The notes under the pieces were generated by a model. The model made no database searches, was not told the DNA's origin, and worked only from the letters and a program-made list of their open reading frames with translations. A stretch of 64,000 bases of DNA from Pseudomonas prosekii (GTDB lineage: Bacteria; Pseudomonadota; Gammaproteobacteria; Pseudomonadales; Pseudomonadaceae). The translations under genes and the position numbers were made by a program. Positions 28,409 to 37,355 of the stretch are shown here, piece after piece; position 1 is the first letter of the stretch, and each line of letters opens with the position of its first letter. The stretch lies in contig NZ_LT629762.1 of assembly GCF_900105155.1 (NCBI RefSeq), positions 5,589,501 through 5,653,500 on the forward strand, read 5' to 3'.

Positions 28409-28849
28409 ATGAATCCCCGCCTGGACTACTACAGCGCCTCGCCCAAAGCGATGAAAGCGATGATCGCCATGGAAGCCCTGACCAGCCACCTGAGCATCGA
28501 GCCGGCGCTGCTGCACCTGATCAAAATCCGCGCCTCGCAACTCAACGGCTGCGCGTTCTGCACCGACATGCACTCAGTCGACGCCCGGCGCCTCGGCGAG
28601 ACGGACCGGCGTTTGTATTCGATTGTGGTGTGGCGCGACAGCAGCTTTTTCAACCCCCGCGAACGCGCGGCGTTTGCCTGGACCGAAGCGGTGACGCTGC
28701 TCTCTGAAAGCCACGTGCCGGACGACGTTTACAGTTTGGCGCGGGACCAATTCAGCGAAAGCGAACTGGTGGACCTGACCATCGCCGTGACCACAATTAA
28801 CAGCTGGAATCGGTTGGCGGTGAGTTTCCGCCAGAGCCCCAGCGACTGA
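28409..28849 (+). CDS. AhpD-like carboxymuconolactone decarboxylase-family protein
   Basis: This 146-residue all-helical protein has the redox motif C-x2-C-x3-H (NGCAFCTDMHSVDARRLG, residues about 49-66), the hallmark of alkylhydroperoxidase AhpD-like proteins. Members reduce peroxides or act as disulfide reductants. The ATG at 28409 is the one that begins the domain (MNPRLDYYSASPKAMKAM). It is divergent from the MocR regulator, which probably controls it. Confidence 0.88.
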   Translation: MNPRLDYYSASPKAMKAMIAMEALTSHLSIEPALLHLIKIRASQLNGCAFCTDMHSVDARRLGETDRRLYSIVVWRDSSFFNPRERAAFAWTEAVTLLSESHVPDDVYSLARDQFSESELVDLTIAVTTINSWNRLAVSFRQSPSD

Positions 28850-29392
28850 AGGTGGCGTGTTCCAGGGCGTCGAGCAGGGGATGTCGGGTTCAACGTGAGC
28901 GCAGGGGGGGAGGGCAGTGGATTTTGTGTTGGCGTTGGTCATTGGTTTAACTCTTGAGAAAGTGGAAGTCACCACTTGCTCGCCGTCAAACGAATGGGCG
29001 GCAACTGTGCGCAGATTGACGGACCGGTCTCAAGTACCCGGCGCACCCTAAGGTGCCCCACGCACAGTCACCATAGGACTTTGCAGCGAACGAAGTTATA
29101 CGCGTGCGAAGTTAAGGAAACCATACGTCTTGAGATTCCGCCCGAGCCGTCAAACCCGATCACGAATGAGTCGTGACGGGCGTGAGGACAGGGAGACAGG
29201 GCTAGGCAGTCAACCGGCGAAAGGCCGGAAACGGCGGGTTTACTTGTAGGCATATTCCGCGTGTCACAACAACGACATGCTCTTAGATGAGAGCGGAAGA
29301 ATTAAATAACTCTGTCCGCTTTTGCTAATCCCTGAGCTGGTTGATTGGGACATTGTATTAAATGAACTTTTTATTCATGGCTCGGTAGGTTC
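28850..29392. other. Gene-free spacer
   Basis: This 540-base stretch becomes AT-richer towards 29392. It holds no ORF with a convincing ribosome-binding site. A weak stem (GCGGA..TCCGC then TTTT, about 29290-29325) reads as a possible terminator on the plus strand. It separates the convergent AhpD-like gene and the Ig-repeat gene. Confidence 0.5.
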
Positions 29393-32300
29393 TCACGATT
29401 CGGGAACTACTGCGATGGCGGTCCAAGTTTTAGATAAATGCTCGCCAGGGATGAAGTAGTCTGTAGGTTGGTAGGGAAATTGGCCGCCTACTACATGCAT
29501 CACGCGTATGAAAGTTCTTCCTCCTGACGTGATGATCGGGCTGCTCCAGCGGTTCCCGCTCGGGCCTGTAGGGCTGAATATTTGGCCTACGTCATATTGC
29601 GCTTTCATTGGGGTCAAGTCGGCATTGCCTAGGTCGCCACCGCCAACGCTTCTATTCCAGGCGTCTGCCTGCTGATAAGTCAAACGTGCGGTGTTGATCA
29701 AAATTCTTCGGATATTCGATACGGTGACAGTGAATTGCCCAGAACGACTTTGAGAGTCTCTAACGGTAATGGTCGTCGTGCCATTTTTCATTCCTACAAC
29801 TTTGCCTGCTGTGTTTACCGAAGCTATGGCCGAGTTGGCGGATTGATAGGAGTAAGGTGGAACTCCGCCAGTAGGCGTCCTGGTTTTGTTATTGTTTGGT
29901 ATATCGGCTAGTTTTACAGTCCAGCCATAGCTTTGGACTAGTTTCACACCATTAAGCACCATAGTGGACTGATCTAACGAAAAACGGACTTGCACGGTAA
30001 AGGTGCGCGCCGCCGAGGCAGCGCCCGAGCCGACCTTGGCGGTAAAACTGTGGGCCGCTACCGTCAGTCCCGAGACGGTGAGCGTCCACACTCCGTTGCT
30101 TGCATTGGCGATAGGTTCGCCTTTGAGGGTGGCGCCGTCGAGCACTTGCACCTTCTGACCTTTGCTGGCGGTGCCGGTCAGGATGACGGTGGTTTCAACA
30201 GTGGTGTTGCCGTTGGGAATTTCGGCGTTGCTCGGTGAGCCTCTGACCGAGGTAATAGTGGTGGCGGCAGCAGCCGTCACGGTCAACGTCCTGGCTGCAG
30301 AGGCCGCCCCCGTGCCGACCCTGGCGGTAAAACTGTGGGCCGCTACGGTCAGCCCCGAGACGGTGAGCGTCCACACTCCGGTGCTTGCATTGGCGATGGG
30401 TTCGCCTTTGAGGGTGGTGCCGTCGAGCACTTGCACCTTCTGACCTTTGCTGGCTATGCCGGTCAGAATGACGCTGGTTTCAACGGTGATGCCGCCATTA
30501 AGGATTTCGGCATTGCTCGGTGAGCCTTTAACCGAGGTAATGGTGGTGGCGGCAGCAGCCGTCACGGTCAAGTTGCGCACATTCGAAAAGACCGGGGTAG
30601 AGTGGTACCCCGACTTTGCGTACAAGCGGTGAGCGCCGACCGCGACGGCAATAGTCAGTTGCCAGACGCCGGTGGTGAGGTTGGCCGTTGCCTTTCCTTT
30701 GGACACTGCGCTGGCCCCTGAACCGTCGAAAATTTCGACAAGTTGGCCCTTGCTGGCAGTCCCGGTGAGGAGAAGCGATGTTTCAACCGTGATGCCATTG
30801 TCGGGAATCTCGGCGTTACTCGGCGATCCTTTCACCGAGGTGAGGGTCGGGACGATGACCGCCGTCACGGTCAAGGTCCTGGCTGCCGAGGCTGTCCCCG
30901 TGCCGACCCTGGCGGTAAAACTATGCGCCGCTACGGTCAGTCCCGAAACCGTGAGCGTCCAGACACCGGTCGTCGCATTGGCGACGGGTTCGCCTTTGAG
31001 GGTGCCGCCGTCGAGCACTTGCACCTTCTGACCTTTGCTGGCTATGCCGCTCAGGATGACGCTGGTTTCAACGGTGATGCCGCCATTAAGGATTTCGGCA
31101 TTGCTCGGTGAGCCTTTAACCGAGGTAATGGTGGTGGCGGCAGCAGCCGTCACGGTCAAGTTGCGCACATTCGAAAAGACCGGCGTAGGGTGGTACCCCG
31201 ACTTTGCGCACAAGCGGTGAGCGCCGACCGCGACGGCAATAGTCAGTTGCCAGACGCCGGTGGTGAGGTTGGCCGTTGCCTTTCCTTTGGACACTGCGCT
31301 GGCCCCTGAACCGTCGAAAATTTCGACAAGTTGGCCCTTGCTGGCAGTCCCGGTGAGAAGAAGTGATGTTTCAACCGTGATGCCATTGTCGGGAATCTCG
31401 GCGTTACTCGGCGATCCTTTCACCGAGGTGAGGGTCGGGACGATGACCGCCGTCACGGTCAAGGTTCTGGCCGCCGAGGCCGCCCCCGCGCCGACCCTGG
31501 CGGTAAAACTATGCGCCGCTACGGTCAGTCCCGAAACCGTGAGCGTCCAGACACCGGTCGTCGCATTGGCGACGGGTTCGCCTTTGAGGGTGCCGCCGTC
31601 GAGCACTTGCACCTTCTGACCTTTGCTGGCTATGCCGCTCAGGATGACGCTGGTTTCAGTGGTGATGCCACCGTTGGGGATTTCGGCCCCACTCGGCGAG
31701 CCTTTGACCGAGGTGATGGTTGTGGCGGCAGCAGCCGTCACCGTCAACGTCCTGGCTGCCGAGGCAGCGCCCGAGCCGACCCTGGCGGTAAAACTATGCG
31801 CCGCTACGGTCAGTCCCGAGACGGTGAGCGTCCACACCCCGGTGCTTGCATTGGCGACGGGTTCGCCTTTGAGGGTGCCGCCGTCGAGCACTTGCACCTT
31901 CTGACCTTTGCTCGCAGTGCCGCTCAGGATGACGCTGGTTTCAGTGGTGATGCCACCGTTGGGGATTTGGGCCCCACTCGGCGAGCCTTTGACCGAGGTA
32001 ATGGTAGTGGCGGCGGCAGCCGTCACGGTCAAGTTGCGCACATTTGAAAAGACCGGGGTAGGGTGATACCCCGATTTCGCGTACAAGCTGTGCGCGCCGA
32101 CCGCGACGGCAATGGTCAGTCGCCATTCCCCGGTGGTGGCATTGGCCGTTACGGTTCCTTTGGACACTGCGCTTGAACCGGCCCCGTCGAAAATTTCGAC
32201 GGGCAAGCCCTTGCTGGCGGTCCCGGTGAGGGCAACGGAAGTTTCAACGGTGAAGCCGTTGTCGAGAATTTCGACGCCACTCGGCACGCCTTTGACCGAG

Positions 32301-33784
32301 GTCAGGGTGGGTACAGGCAATGCGATAGCCCTGATGGTGTACGGTTGCACCGGAAACCACACGGCTGTCGCTTCATCCGCCCGGCCGTCAAAATTGACGC
32401 CCACGATCACTCGGATCGTCGAGTCATTCGCCAACTGGTCGAGATAGGCGCGAGTCACTTCCCCGCCCTGAGCGCCGGCACTATCGATGGGTATACCGTT
32501 GTGAATCCGTAATACCACGGCCGCGTTGCTGGCATTTGTGCCTTCACACCGCACCCAAAACGGCTGCCGGATTGCAATCCCCGGCCAAGCGCTGACCAGG
32601 ACTCGTGTGTTACCGGTGAAGCTGCTCAGGTCAAGCGTGCGGTCGTCGGTTACAGCAGTGATCTTTGGAGTGGGCAGGCGCGTGTCGCCGTCGATAATTC
32701 GGTTCACTTTCACCTGCAGGGTGGGCGACTCCGCCACAGGTGCGCCGTTGCGGATCAACACCCATTTCAACGTGATGTCCTGCCCCTGTCGCGCAGCCAG
32801 AAACGCCGGGGTCAACGTGAAATCGGCGCGTTTGTCGGCATTCAGCACCAGACTCGGAAAGGGCGCGGCCCCCGGCGCGTTCATCTCCACCAGTTGCGCC
32901 TGGTCATTGGTCATAGCCGGCAGATGCTCGACCCGCACGGTCACGCCGTTCAGATAGGCCAGCAGATCGATCGGACTGGTAGCGGCAAACAACGCGGGTG
33001 GCATTAGCGTCGTTTGCTGCAGGTGCACGTCAATATTGGTCACTTCGGACTGTGCTTTGTTGCCCAATTGGTCAAAAACCCAGTACCAGAAGTGCGTCGC
33101 CGGGTCGTCGCCGACCCGTTGGAAAAAGTCGGTGAAATACGTTTCGGTGACCGGCGACGTCTCGCCATCGACGACAGGTCGTTCCGCGAAGGCAAGTCCG
33201 CCCGTCAGTTCAATCAGATCGTACGGGCGCATGTAGCCGTAGTGGAAACGTACATCAACCCCGGCGTCGGCACGTGCGGTGTCGATCCCTGAGGCGATGA
33301 CATCGGCCGGGAATTCCAGGCGCGGCGCTTCCGGTCCGCGCAGGTGATAGAGCACGGAAAGGGCTCGTGAATTTTGATAATTTCCGCTGGGACGCGTTAC
33401 GCGGTACCAGATTTTGTTGACGCCCTCGCGCAAATGGCCGGGCGGTAGATAAAGCCGAATGCGTTGGTCTGCCTCTTTTTCCTCAATGGTCTTGCCAGCC
33501 AGTGGCCGCGATCGGCCTTCAAGGTACAAATCGATCCGGTCATCCACCGCGAGCGGCGAAAGACTGAAAGCCTCGCTGACCTGCAAGCTGCCCACCGTAC
33601 TGCTGAACTCGATCCAAGGATCAACCAGACAAAGCAGCCCCTCGGGCACTTGCGCATAAAGATCGCGTGATATACCGCCGTCGGCGATACCGCTTGGCTC
33701 CACCGGTGTGGCCCAGCCAGGAACCATTACTGGGTACAACACAAAAACGCTGTTGCTGATTTCTGCGTCGAATTGCTGATTCAT
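29393..33784 (-). CDS. Large Ig-like repeat protein
   Basis: This 1463-residue protein has a roughly 490-residue beta-rich N-terminal region (VLYPVMVPGWATPVEPSGIADGGI near the start). Eight Ig-like repeats follow (about residues 491-1266), each starting TxTSVKGxPS and ending LTVTA. They are of two kinds in the order A-B-B-A-B-A-B-B. A Big_2-type domain (VNTAGKVVGMKNGTTTITV) and a distinct 100-residue C-terminal domain with several Trp come last. There is no signal peptide or LPXTG-type anchor, so export is unclear. A good ribosome-binding site (GGGAG) precedes the ATG. The function is not known; adhesin-like or binding roles are plausible for the fold. Confidence 0.9.
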   Translation of the reverse strand: MNQQFDAEISNSVFVLYPVMVPGWATPVEPSGIADGGISRDLYAQVPEGLLCLVDPWIEFSSTVGSLQVSEAFSLSPLAVDDRIDLYLEGRSRPLAGKTIEEKEADQRIRLYLPPGHLREGVNKIWYRVTRPSGNYQNSRALSVLYHLRGPEAPRLEFPADVIASGIDTARADAGVDVRFHYGYMRPYDLIELTGGLAFAERPVVDGETSPVTETYFTDFFQRVGDDPATHFWYWVFDQLGNKAQSEVTNIDVHLQQTTLMPPALFAATSPIDLLAYLNGVTVRVEHLPAMTNDQAQLVEMNAPGAAPFPSLVLNADKRADFTLTPAFLAARQGQDITLKWVLIRNGAPVAESPTLQVKVNRIIDGDTRLPTPKITAVTDDRTLDLSSFTGNTRVLVSAWPGIAIRQPFWVRCEGTNASNAAVVLRIHNGIPIDSAGAQGGEVTRAYLDQLANDSTIRVIVGVNFDGRADEATAVWFPVQPYTIRAIALPVPTLTSVKGVPSGVEILDNGFTVETSVALTGTASKGLPVEIFDGAGSSAVSKGTVTANATTGEWRLTIAVAVGAHSLYAKSGYHPTPVFSNVRNLTVTAAAATTITSVKGSPSGAQIPNGGITTETSVILSGTASKGQKVQVLDGGTLKGEPVANASTGVWTLTVSGLTVAAHSFTARVGSGAASAARTLTVTAAAATTITSVKGSPSGAEIPNGGITTETSVILSGIASKGQKVQVLDGGTLKGEPVANATTGVWTLTVSGLTVAAHSFTARVGAGAASAARTLTVTAVIVPTLTSVKGSPSNAEIPDNGITVETSLLLTGTASKGQLVEIFDGSGASAVSKGKATANLTTGVWQLTIAVAVGAHRLCAKSGYHPTPVFSNVRNLTVTAAAATTITSVKGSPSNAEILNGGITVETSVILSGIASKGQKVQVLDGGTLKGEPVANATTGVWTLTVSGLTVAAHSFTARVGTGTASAARTLTVTAVIVPTLTSVKGSPSNAEIPDNGITVETSLLLTGTASKGQLVEIFDGSGASAVSKGKATANLTTGVWQLTIAVAVGAHRLYAKSGYHSTPVFSNVRNLTVTAAAATTITSVKGSPSNAEILNGGITVETSVILTGIASKGQKVQVLDGTTLKGEPIANASTGVWTLTVSGLTVAAHSFTARVGTGAASAARTLTVTAAAATTITSVRGSPSNAEIPNGNTTVETTVILTGTASKGQKVQVLDGATLKGEPIANASNGVWTLTVSGLTVAAHSFTAKVGSGAASAARTFTVQVRFSLDQSTMVLNGVKLVQSYGWTVKLADIPNNNKTRTPTGGVPPYSYQSANSAIASVNTAGKVVGMKNGTTTITVRDSQSRSGQFTVTVSNIRRILINTARLTYQQADAWNRSVGGGDLGNADLTPMKAQYDVGQIFSPTGPSGNRWSSPIITSGGRTFIRVMHVVGGQFPYQPTDYFIPGEHLSKTWTAIAVVPES
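29985..32310 (-). repeat. Eight tandem Ig-like coding repeats
   Basis: Units of about 290-300 bases are arranged A-B-B-A-B-A-B-B when read along the gene. Units 4-5 and 6-7 are near-identical copies of a 588-base A-B pair, so at least one recent duplication occurred. A units carry GYHPTPVFSNVRN and B units carry KVQVLDGGTLKGEP. Confidence 0.9.
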
Positions 33785-34342
33785 GAGTGGCTCCCGGTAT
33801 CTGAATTAACGTGCGTCGGCTATCAGACACCGGGTCAAGGCTGCGTCGCTACTGTCAGAACTTACAGGTTCTGGTGATTCTCGGATGAGCGGCTCTGCAA
33901 CGATTCAGCGCTGATCCCCTTTAGCAGTGAGCCTGCTCGCGATGAGGCCATGCCAGCCACATCACCGCCCAATGACCACCGCTTTCGCGAGCAAGCTCAG
34001 CTCCTACAATTTATCGGTGTTGCCCACAATCCCGCGCCCAACACAAATCCCCCTGTGGGAGTGAGCCTGCTCGCGATGAGGCCATCCCTGCCGCATCACC
34101 TCCCAATGACCCACCGCTTTCGCGAGCAAGCTCAGCTCCTACAATTTATCGGTGTTGCCCACAATCCCGCGCCCACCCCAAATCCCCTGTAGGAGTGAGC
34201 CTGCTCGCGATGAGGCCATCCCAGCCACATCAATACCCAATGACCCATCACCATCACGAGCAACCCCACCTCCTGCAAAGGCTTTGTTGCCCTTGATCGC
34301 CCCGCAACGGTTAAACTTCGCGCTTCTTTCAAAGGAGTTCAT
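33785..34342. other. Repeat-filled spacer
   Basis: No gene is seen in this 558-base spacer. The left end must hold the promoter of the Ig-repeat gene, and most of the rest is the 134-base tandem array. The peroxidase ribosome-binding site (AAAGGAG) is at the right end. Confidence 0.7.
33927..34290. repeat. 134-base tandem array built of REP elements
   Basis: The motif GTGAGCCTGCTCGCGATGAG starts at 33927, 34061 and 34195, an exact 134-base period. Each unit also contains the opposite arm (TTTCGCGAGCAAGCTCAGCTCC) and a shared sequence (ATTTATCGGTGTTGCCCAC). The third unit is degraded. It is a tandem multiplication of a whole REPIN plus spacer. Confidence 0.9.
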
Positions 34343-35230
34343 ATGAGTCACTACCAGCCGGGCATTCTCGCCACCCCTGTTCCGCCTCACGCCCGTCATA
34401 TGTTCTTCGCTCTCGAATCCGCCGCCGCGCTGCCGGCCGCGCTTGATCACCTGATTCAACTGGTCGACGGCAAGTGCGCCGTGGTCGGTTTTGGCGAGTC
34501 GCTGGTGCAAGCCCTGCACGCGCAAATCGACGGTCTGCGGGTGTTCCCGGCGATGACCGGGGTGGGCGTCGATAACCCGTCGACCCAACACGCGCTGTGG
34601 TGCTGGTTGCATGGCGAGGATCGCGGTGAGCTGCTCAATCGCAGCACCGCGTTCGAAGCCGCGCTGGCCCCGGCATTTCGTCTGGTGCAGATGAACGAAA
34701 CCTTCCGCCACCGTACCGGCCACGACCTGACCGGCTACGAAGACGGCACGGAAAACCCCCACGACGAAGCCGCCGTCGCTGCCGCACTGGTCGGCGAGGG
34801 CGCTGACGGTCTGGTCGGTGGCAGCTTCGCCGCGATCCAGCAATGGCAGCACGACCTCAAAGGTTTCCACGCCATGTCGTCCCAGGTGAAGGACGACATC
34901 ATGGGCCGCCGTCTCAGCGATAACGAAGAACTCGACGACGCGCCAATCTCCGCCCACGTCAAACGCACCGCCCAGGAAAGCTTCGCCCCGGAAGCCTTCG
35001 TGGTGCGCCGTTCGATGCCGTGGATCGACGGCGAGCGCGCCGGTTTGATGTTCCTCGCGTTTGGCTTTTCCCTCGATGCTTTCGAAGCGCAACTGCGGCG
35101 CATGAGCGGTCTGGAGGACGGCATCACCGACGGTTTGTACCGCATCAGCCGGCCGATCACTGGCGGCTATTACTGGTGCCCGCCGCTGCAGGACGGCCAC
35201 CTTGACCTGCGCGCATTGCGCATCGACTGA
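34343..35230 (+). CDS. DyP-type heme peroxidase
   Basis: This 295-residue peroxidase is of the B-type length class and lacks a Tat signal, so it is cytoplasmic. The catalytic motif GYEDGTENP (Asp134 in GxxDG) is present. The probable heme-ligand His is in SAHVKRT (His205) and the distal Arg in GERAGLMFLAFG (Arg233). Such enzymes use hydrogen peroxide to oxidise dyes or lignin-like phenols; their cellular role is often encapsulin-linked, but no encapsulin gene is nearby. A ribosome-binding site (AAAGGAG) precedes the ATG. Confidence 0.93.
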   Translation: MSHYQPGILATPVPPHARHMFFALESAAALPAALDHLIQLVDGKCAVVGFGESLVQALHAQIDGLRVFPAMTGVGVDNPSTQHALWCWLHGEDRGELLNRSTAFEAALAPAFRLVQMNETFRHRTGHDLTGYEDGTENPHDEAAVAAALVGEGADGLVGGSFAAIQQWQHDLKGFHAMSSQVKDDIMGRRLSDNEELDDAPISAHVKRTAQESFAPEAFVVRRSMPWIDGERAGLMFLAFGFSLDAFEAQLRRMSGLEDGITDGLYRISRPITGGYYWCPPLQDGHLDLRALRID

Positions 35231-35246
35231 CAATCAAGGAGTGACT

Positions 35247-36212
35247 ATGAACGTGGTGCGTTGGGGCATGATCGGTTGTGGCAGCGTCGCTGAGCGTAAA
35301 AGCGGCCCGGCCTTCTACAAGGCGCCCGGCTCGGCGCTGGTGGCGGTGATGGGCCGGCGACTCGACGCGGTCAGCGATTACGCTGCGCGTCATGGCATCG
35401 CCCGGGTCTACACCGACGCGCAAGCGTTGATCGACGACCCAGAGGTCGACGCGGTGTACATCGCCACGCCTCCCGACAGTCACCACGCTTACGCGTTGAT
35501 GGTCGCCGCCGCCGGCAAACATTGCTGCGTGGAAAAACCGATGTCGCTCAACGCCGGGCAAAGTCAGGCGATGCAGCAGGTGTTCAGCGATGCCGGTTTG
35601 CACCTGTTCGTTTCCTACTATCGCCGCTCGTTGCCGCGCTTCCAGCAAGTGCGGCAGTGGCTGGAGGCGGGCCGCATCGGTGAGGTTCGACACCTGACCT
35701 GGACCCTGACCAAAGCGCCTTCGCCGACCGACCTGACTGGCGCCGACAACTGGCGCACCGACCCGACGATTGCCGGCGGCGGTTACTTCGCCGACCTCGC
35801 CAGCCATGGTTTCGACCTGTTCCAGTACCTGCTCGGCGACATCCGCGAAGTCGCCGGTTTCACCGCGCGCCAGGCGGGTTTGTATGCGGCGGAAGATGCG
35901 GTCAGCGCCACTTGGCGCTTCGCGTCTGGCGCGACGGGTATGGGTTGCTGGAACTTCGTCGCCGACCGGCGCGAGGACCGCGTCGAGCTGATTGGCAGCA
36001 AGGGCCGGATCACTTTCTCCGTGTTCGACGAACACCCCGTGCAGCTTGCAGCCGATGAAAACCTCAGCCTGAATATCGAGAATCACCAACACATCCAGTG
36101 GCACCACGTGCTTGGTATGAATGCGCATATCCGCGGCGAATCGCAACACCCGGCACTGGCTACGGAGGCGCTGAAAACCGATTGGGTAATGGACCAAATC
36201 CTCAACCGCTAG
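35247..36212 (+). CDS. Gfo/Idh/MocA-family NAD(P)-dependent oxidoreductase
   Basis: This 321-residue protein has an N-terminal Rossmann fold (RWGMIGCGSVAERKSGPAF, GxGxxA-like loop). The family motif CCVEKPMSLNAGQS (about residues 91-104) has the conserved EKP lysine, and the second half includes GGGYFADLASHGFDLFQYLLG. Members oxidise sugars, inositols or imines; the substrate is not predictable. The ATG at 35247 has AAGGAG seven bases upstream. It follows the peroxidase after 16 bases and is probably co-transcribed. Confidence 0.92.
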   Translation: MNVVRWGMIGCGSVAERKSGPAFYKAPGSALVAVMGRRLDAVSDYAARHGIARVYTDAQALIDDPEVDAVYIATPPDSHHAYALMVAAAGKHCCVEKPMSLNAGQSQAMQQVFSDAGLHLFVSYYRRSLPRFQQVRQWLEAGRIGEVRHLTWTLTKAPSPTDLTGADNWRTDPTIAGGGYFADLASHGFDLFQYLLGDIREVAGFTARQAGLYAAEDAVSATWRFASGATGMGCWNFVADRREDRVELIGSKGRITFSVFDEHPVQLAADENLSLNIENHQHIQWHHVLGMNAHIRGESQHPALATEALKTDWVMDQILNR

Positions 36213-36225
36213 CCCCCCACCCCTG

Positions 36226-36371
36226 TAGCAGCTGCCGAGCACCGCGAGGCTGCGTCCGGCGGCGCAGCCGTCGTAAACCCTGCATGCACGGTGCCCCTGA
36301 CGCACCCCATTGGCTGATTTGACGACGGCTTCGCCGCCGGACGCAGCCTCGCGGTGCTCGGCAGCTGCTAC
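36226..36371. repeat. Long inverted repeat (REPIN, second family)
   Basis: GTAGCAGCTGCCGAGCACCG and the following GAGGCTGCGTCCGGCGGCG are mirrored by the arm ending GGTGCTCGGCAGCTGCTAC at 36371. The arms are near-perfect over about 48 bases. This is a different REP family from the GCTCGCGATG class. Confidence 0.88.
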
Positions 36372-36390
36372 AGAGGGATCGTTTTTGCGT

Positions 36391-36491
36391 TCGGCGGCGC
36401 AGCCGTCGTAAACCCTGCACGCACCCCATTGGCTGATTTGGTGACCGCTTTGCCGCCGGACGCAGCCTCGCGGTGCTCGGCAGCTGCTACA
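36391..36491. repeat. Partial copy of the same REPIN
   Basis: The inner part (CGGCGGCGCAGCCGTCGTAA) and the right arm (GCAGCCTCGCGGTGCTCGGC) are repeated, with the same internal segment CGCACCCCATTGGCTGATTT. The outer left arm is missing, so this is a truncated tandem copy. Confidence 0.75.
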
Positions 36492-36578
36492 TGAAGGGTT
36501 CGTTTTTGCTGCGAATCTAACCTTATGCTCAAACAGTATTTCTCAAGCGAAGGCACACCTCTCTAAGATCACGTCATA

Positions 36579-36594
36579 ACTCGTTATAACAAGT
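36579..36594. promoter_or_regulatory. Candidate operator of the GntR regulator
   Basis: ACTCGTTATAACAAGT is a 16-base palindrome with one mismatched pair, centred on GTTATAAC, ending 8 bases before the GntR ATG. Its form fits GntR/HutC operators. No Shine-Dalgarno is visible for the ATG, so binding here would directly block initiation. Confidence 0.6.
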
Positions 36595-36602
36595 GATCTG
36601 CG

Positions 36603-37355
36603 ATGACCGATAACGTACTTTCCTTAAGCAGCGTTCCACTGCACACCCAACTGCGCGACGTGTTGCGTGCGCGCATTCTCGATGGCGAATACCCGCAAGA
36701 CAGCCAGATGCCGTCCGAAAGCGAGCTCGGCGCGCTGTTCAAAGTCAGCCGCATTACCGTGCGCCAGGCGCTCGGCGATCTGCAAAAGGAAGGGCTGATC
36801 TTCAAGATCCACGGCAAAGGCACCTTCGTCGCCAAACCGAAAACCTTTCAAAACGTCAGCACCCTGCAAGGCCTTGCCGAGTCGATGACCGGTCGCGGCT
36901 ACGAGGTGATCAACCGCCTGCGCAGCTTCAAATTCATCGCCGCCGACAAACTCGTCGCCGAGCGTCTGCAAGTCGCCGAAGGGGAAACCGTCGCGCAGAT
37001 CAAACGCGTGCGGCTGATCAACCGCGAGCCGATCTCGCTGGAAATCACCTACCTGCCACAGGCCATCGGCGAGCGGTTGGAGAAGGCTGATCTGGTCACT
37101 CGCGACATCTTCCTGATCCTCGAAAACGACTGTGGTCTGGCGCTCGGGCATGCCGATCTGGCGATTGACGCCGTGCTCGCCGACAGCGACCTGACCCAGG
37201 CGCTGAACGTCGAAGCCGGCTCGCCGATCATGCGCATCGAGCGTCTGACCCACGATGCCGACGGCCGCCCCGTGGACTTCGAACACCTTTATTACCGTGG
37301 CGATGCCTTCCAGTACCGCTTGCGGATCGACCGGCAAAAAGGGGATCAGGCATGA
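36603..37355 (+). CDS. GntR/HutC-family regulator with UTRA domain
   Basis: This 250-residue protein has an N-terminal winged helix (LHTQLRDVLRARILDGEYPQDSQMPSESELGALFKVSRITVRQALGDLQKEGLI) and a C-terminal UTRA effector-binding domain. The latter shows AEGETVAQIKRVRLINREPISLEITYLP and ends FEHLYYRGDAFQYRLRIDR. It is the first gene of a long operon, and its stop overlaps the flavoprotein start (ATGA). It is probably a local repressor whose ligand relates to the imported substrate. The candidate operator is at 36579. Confidence 0.93.
   Translation: MTDNVLSLSSVPLHTQLRDVLRARILDGEYPQDSQMPSESELGALFKVSRITVRQALGDLQKEGLIFKIHGKGTFVAKPKTFQNVSTLQGLAESMTGRGYEVINRLRSFKFIAADKLVAERLQVAEGETVAQIKRVRLINREPISLEITYLPQAIGERLEKADLVTRDIFLILENDCGLALGHADLAIDAVLADSDLTQALNVEAGSPIMRIERLTHDADGRPVDFEHLYYRGDAFQYRLRIDRQKGDQA

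Larger units (their letters stand above)
36213..36602. other. Repeat-rich spacer before the GntR operon
   Basis: This 390-base spacer has no gene. It holds two REP-type structures (36226-36371 and about 36391-36491) and, at its right end, the GntR operator palindrome. Confidence 0.65.

Noticed and set aside
28976..29176. 66-codon plus-strand frame in the 28850-29392 spacer
   Set aside because: No ribosome-binding site, poor codon use and no domain.
33927..34290. Regularly spaced repeats resembling a CRISPR array
   Set aside because: The 134-base period, near-identical spacers and palindromic REP arms do not fit CRISPR; no cas genes are present.
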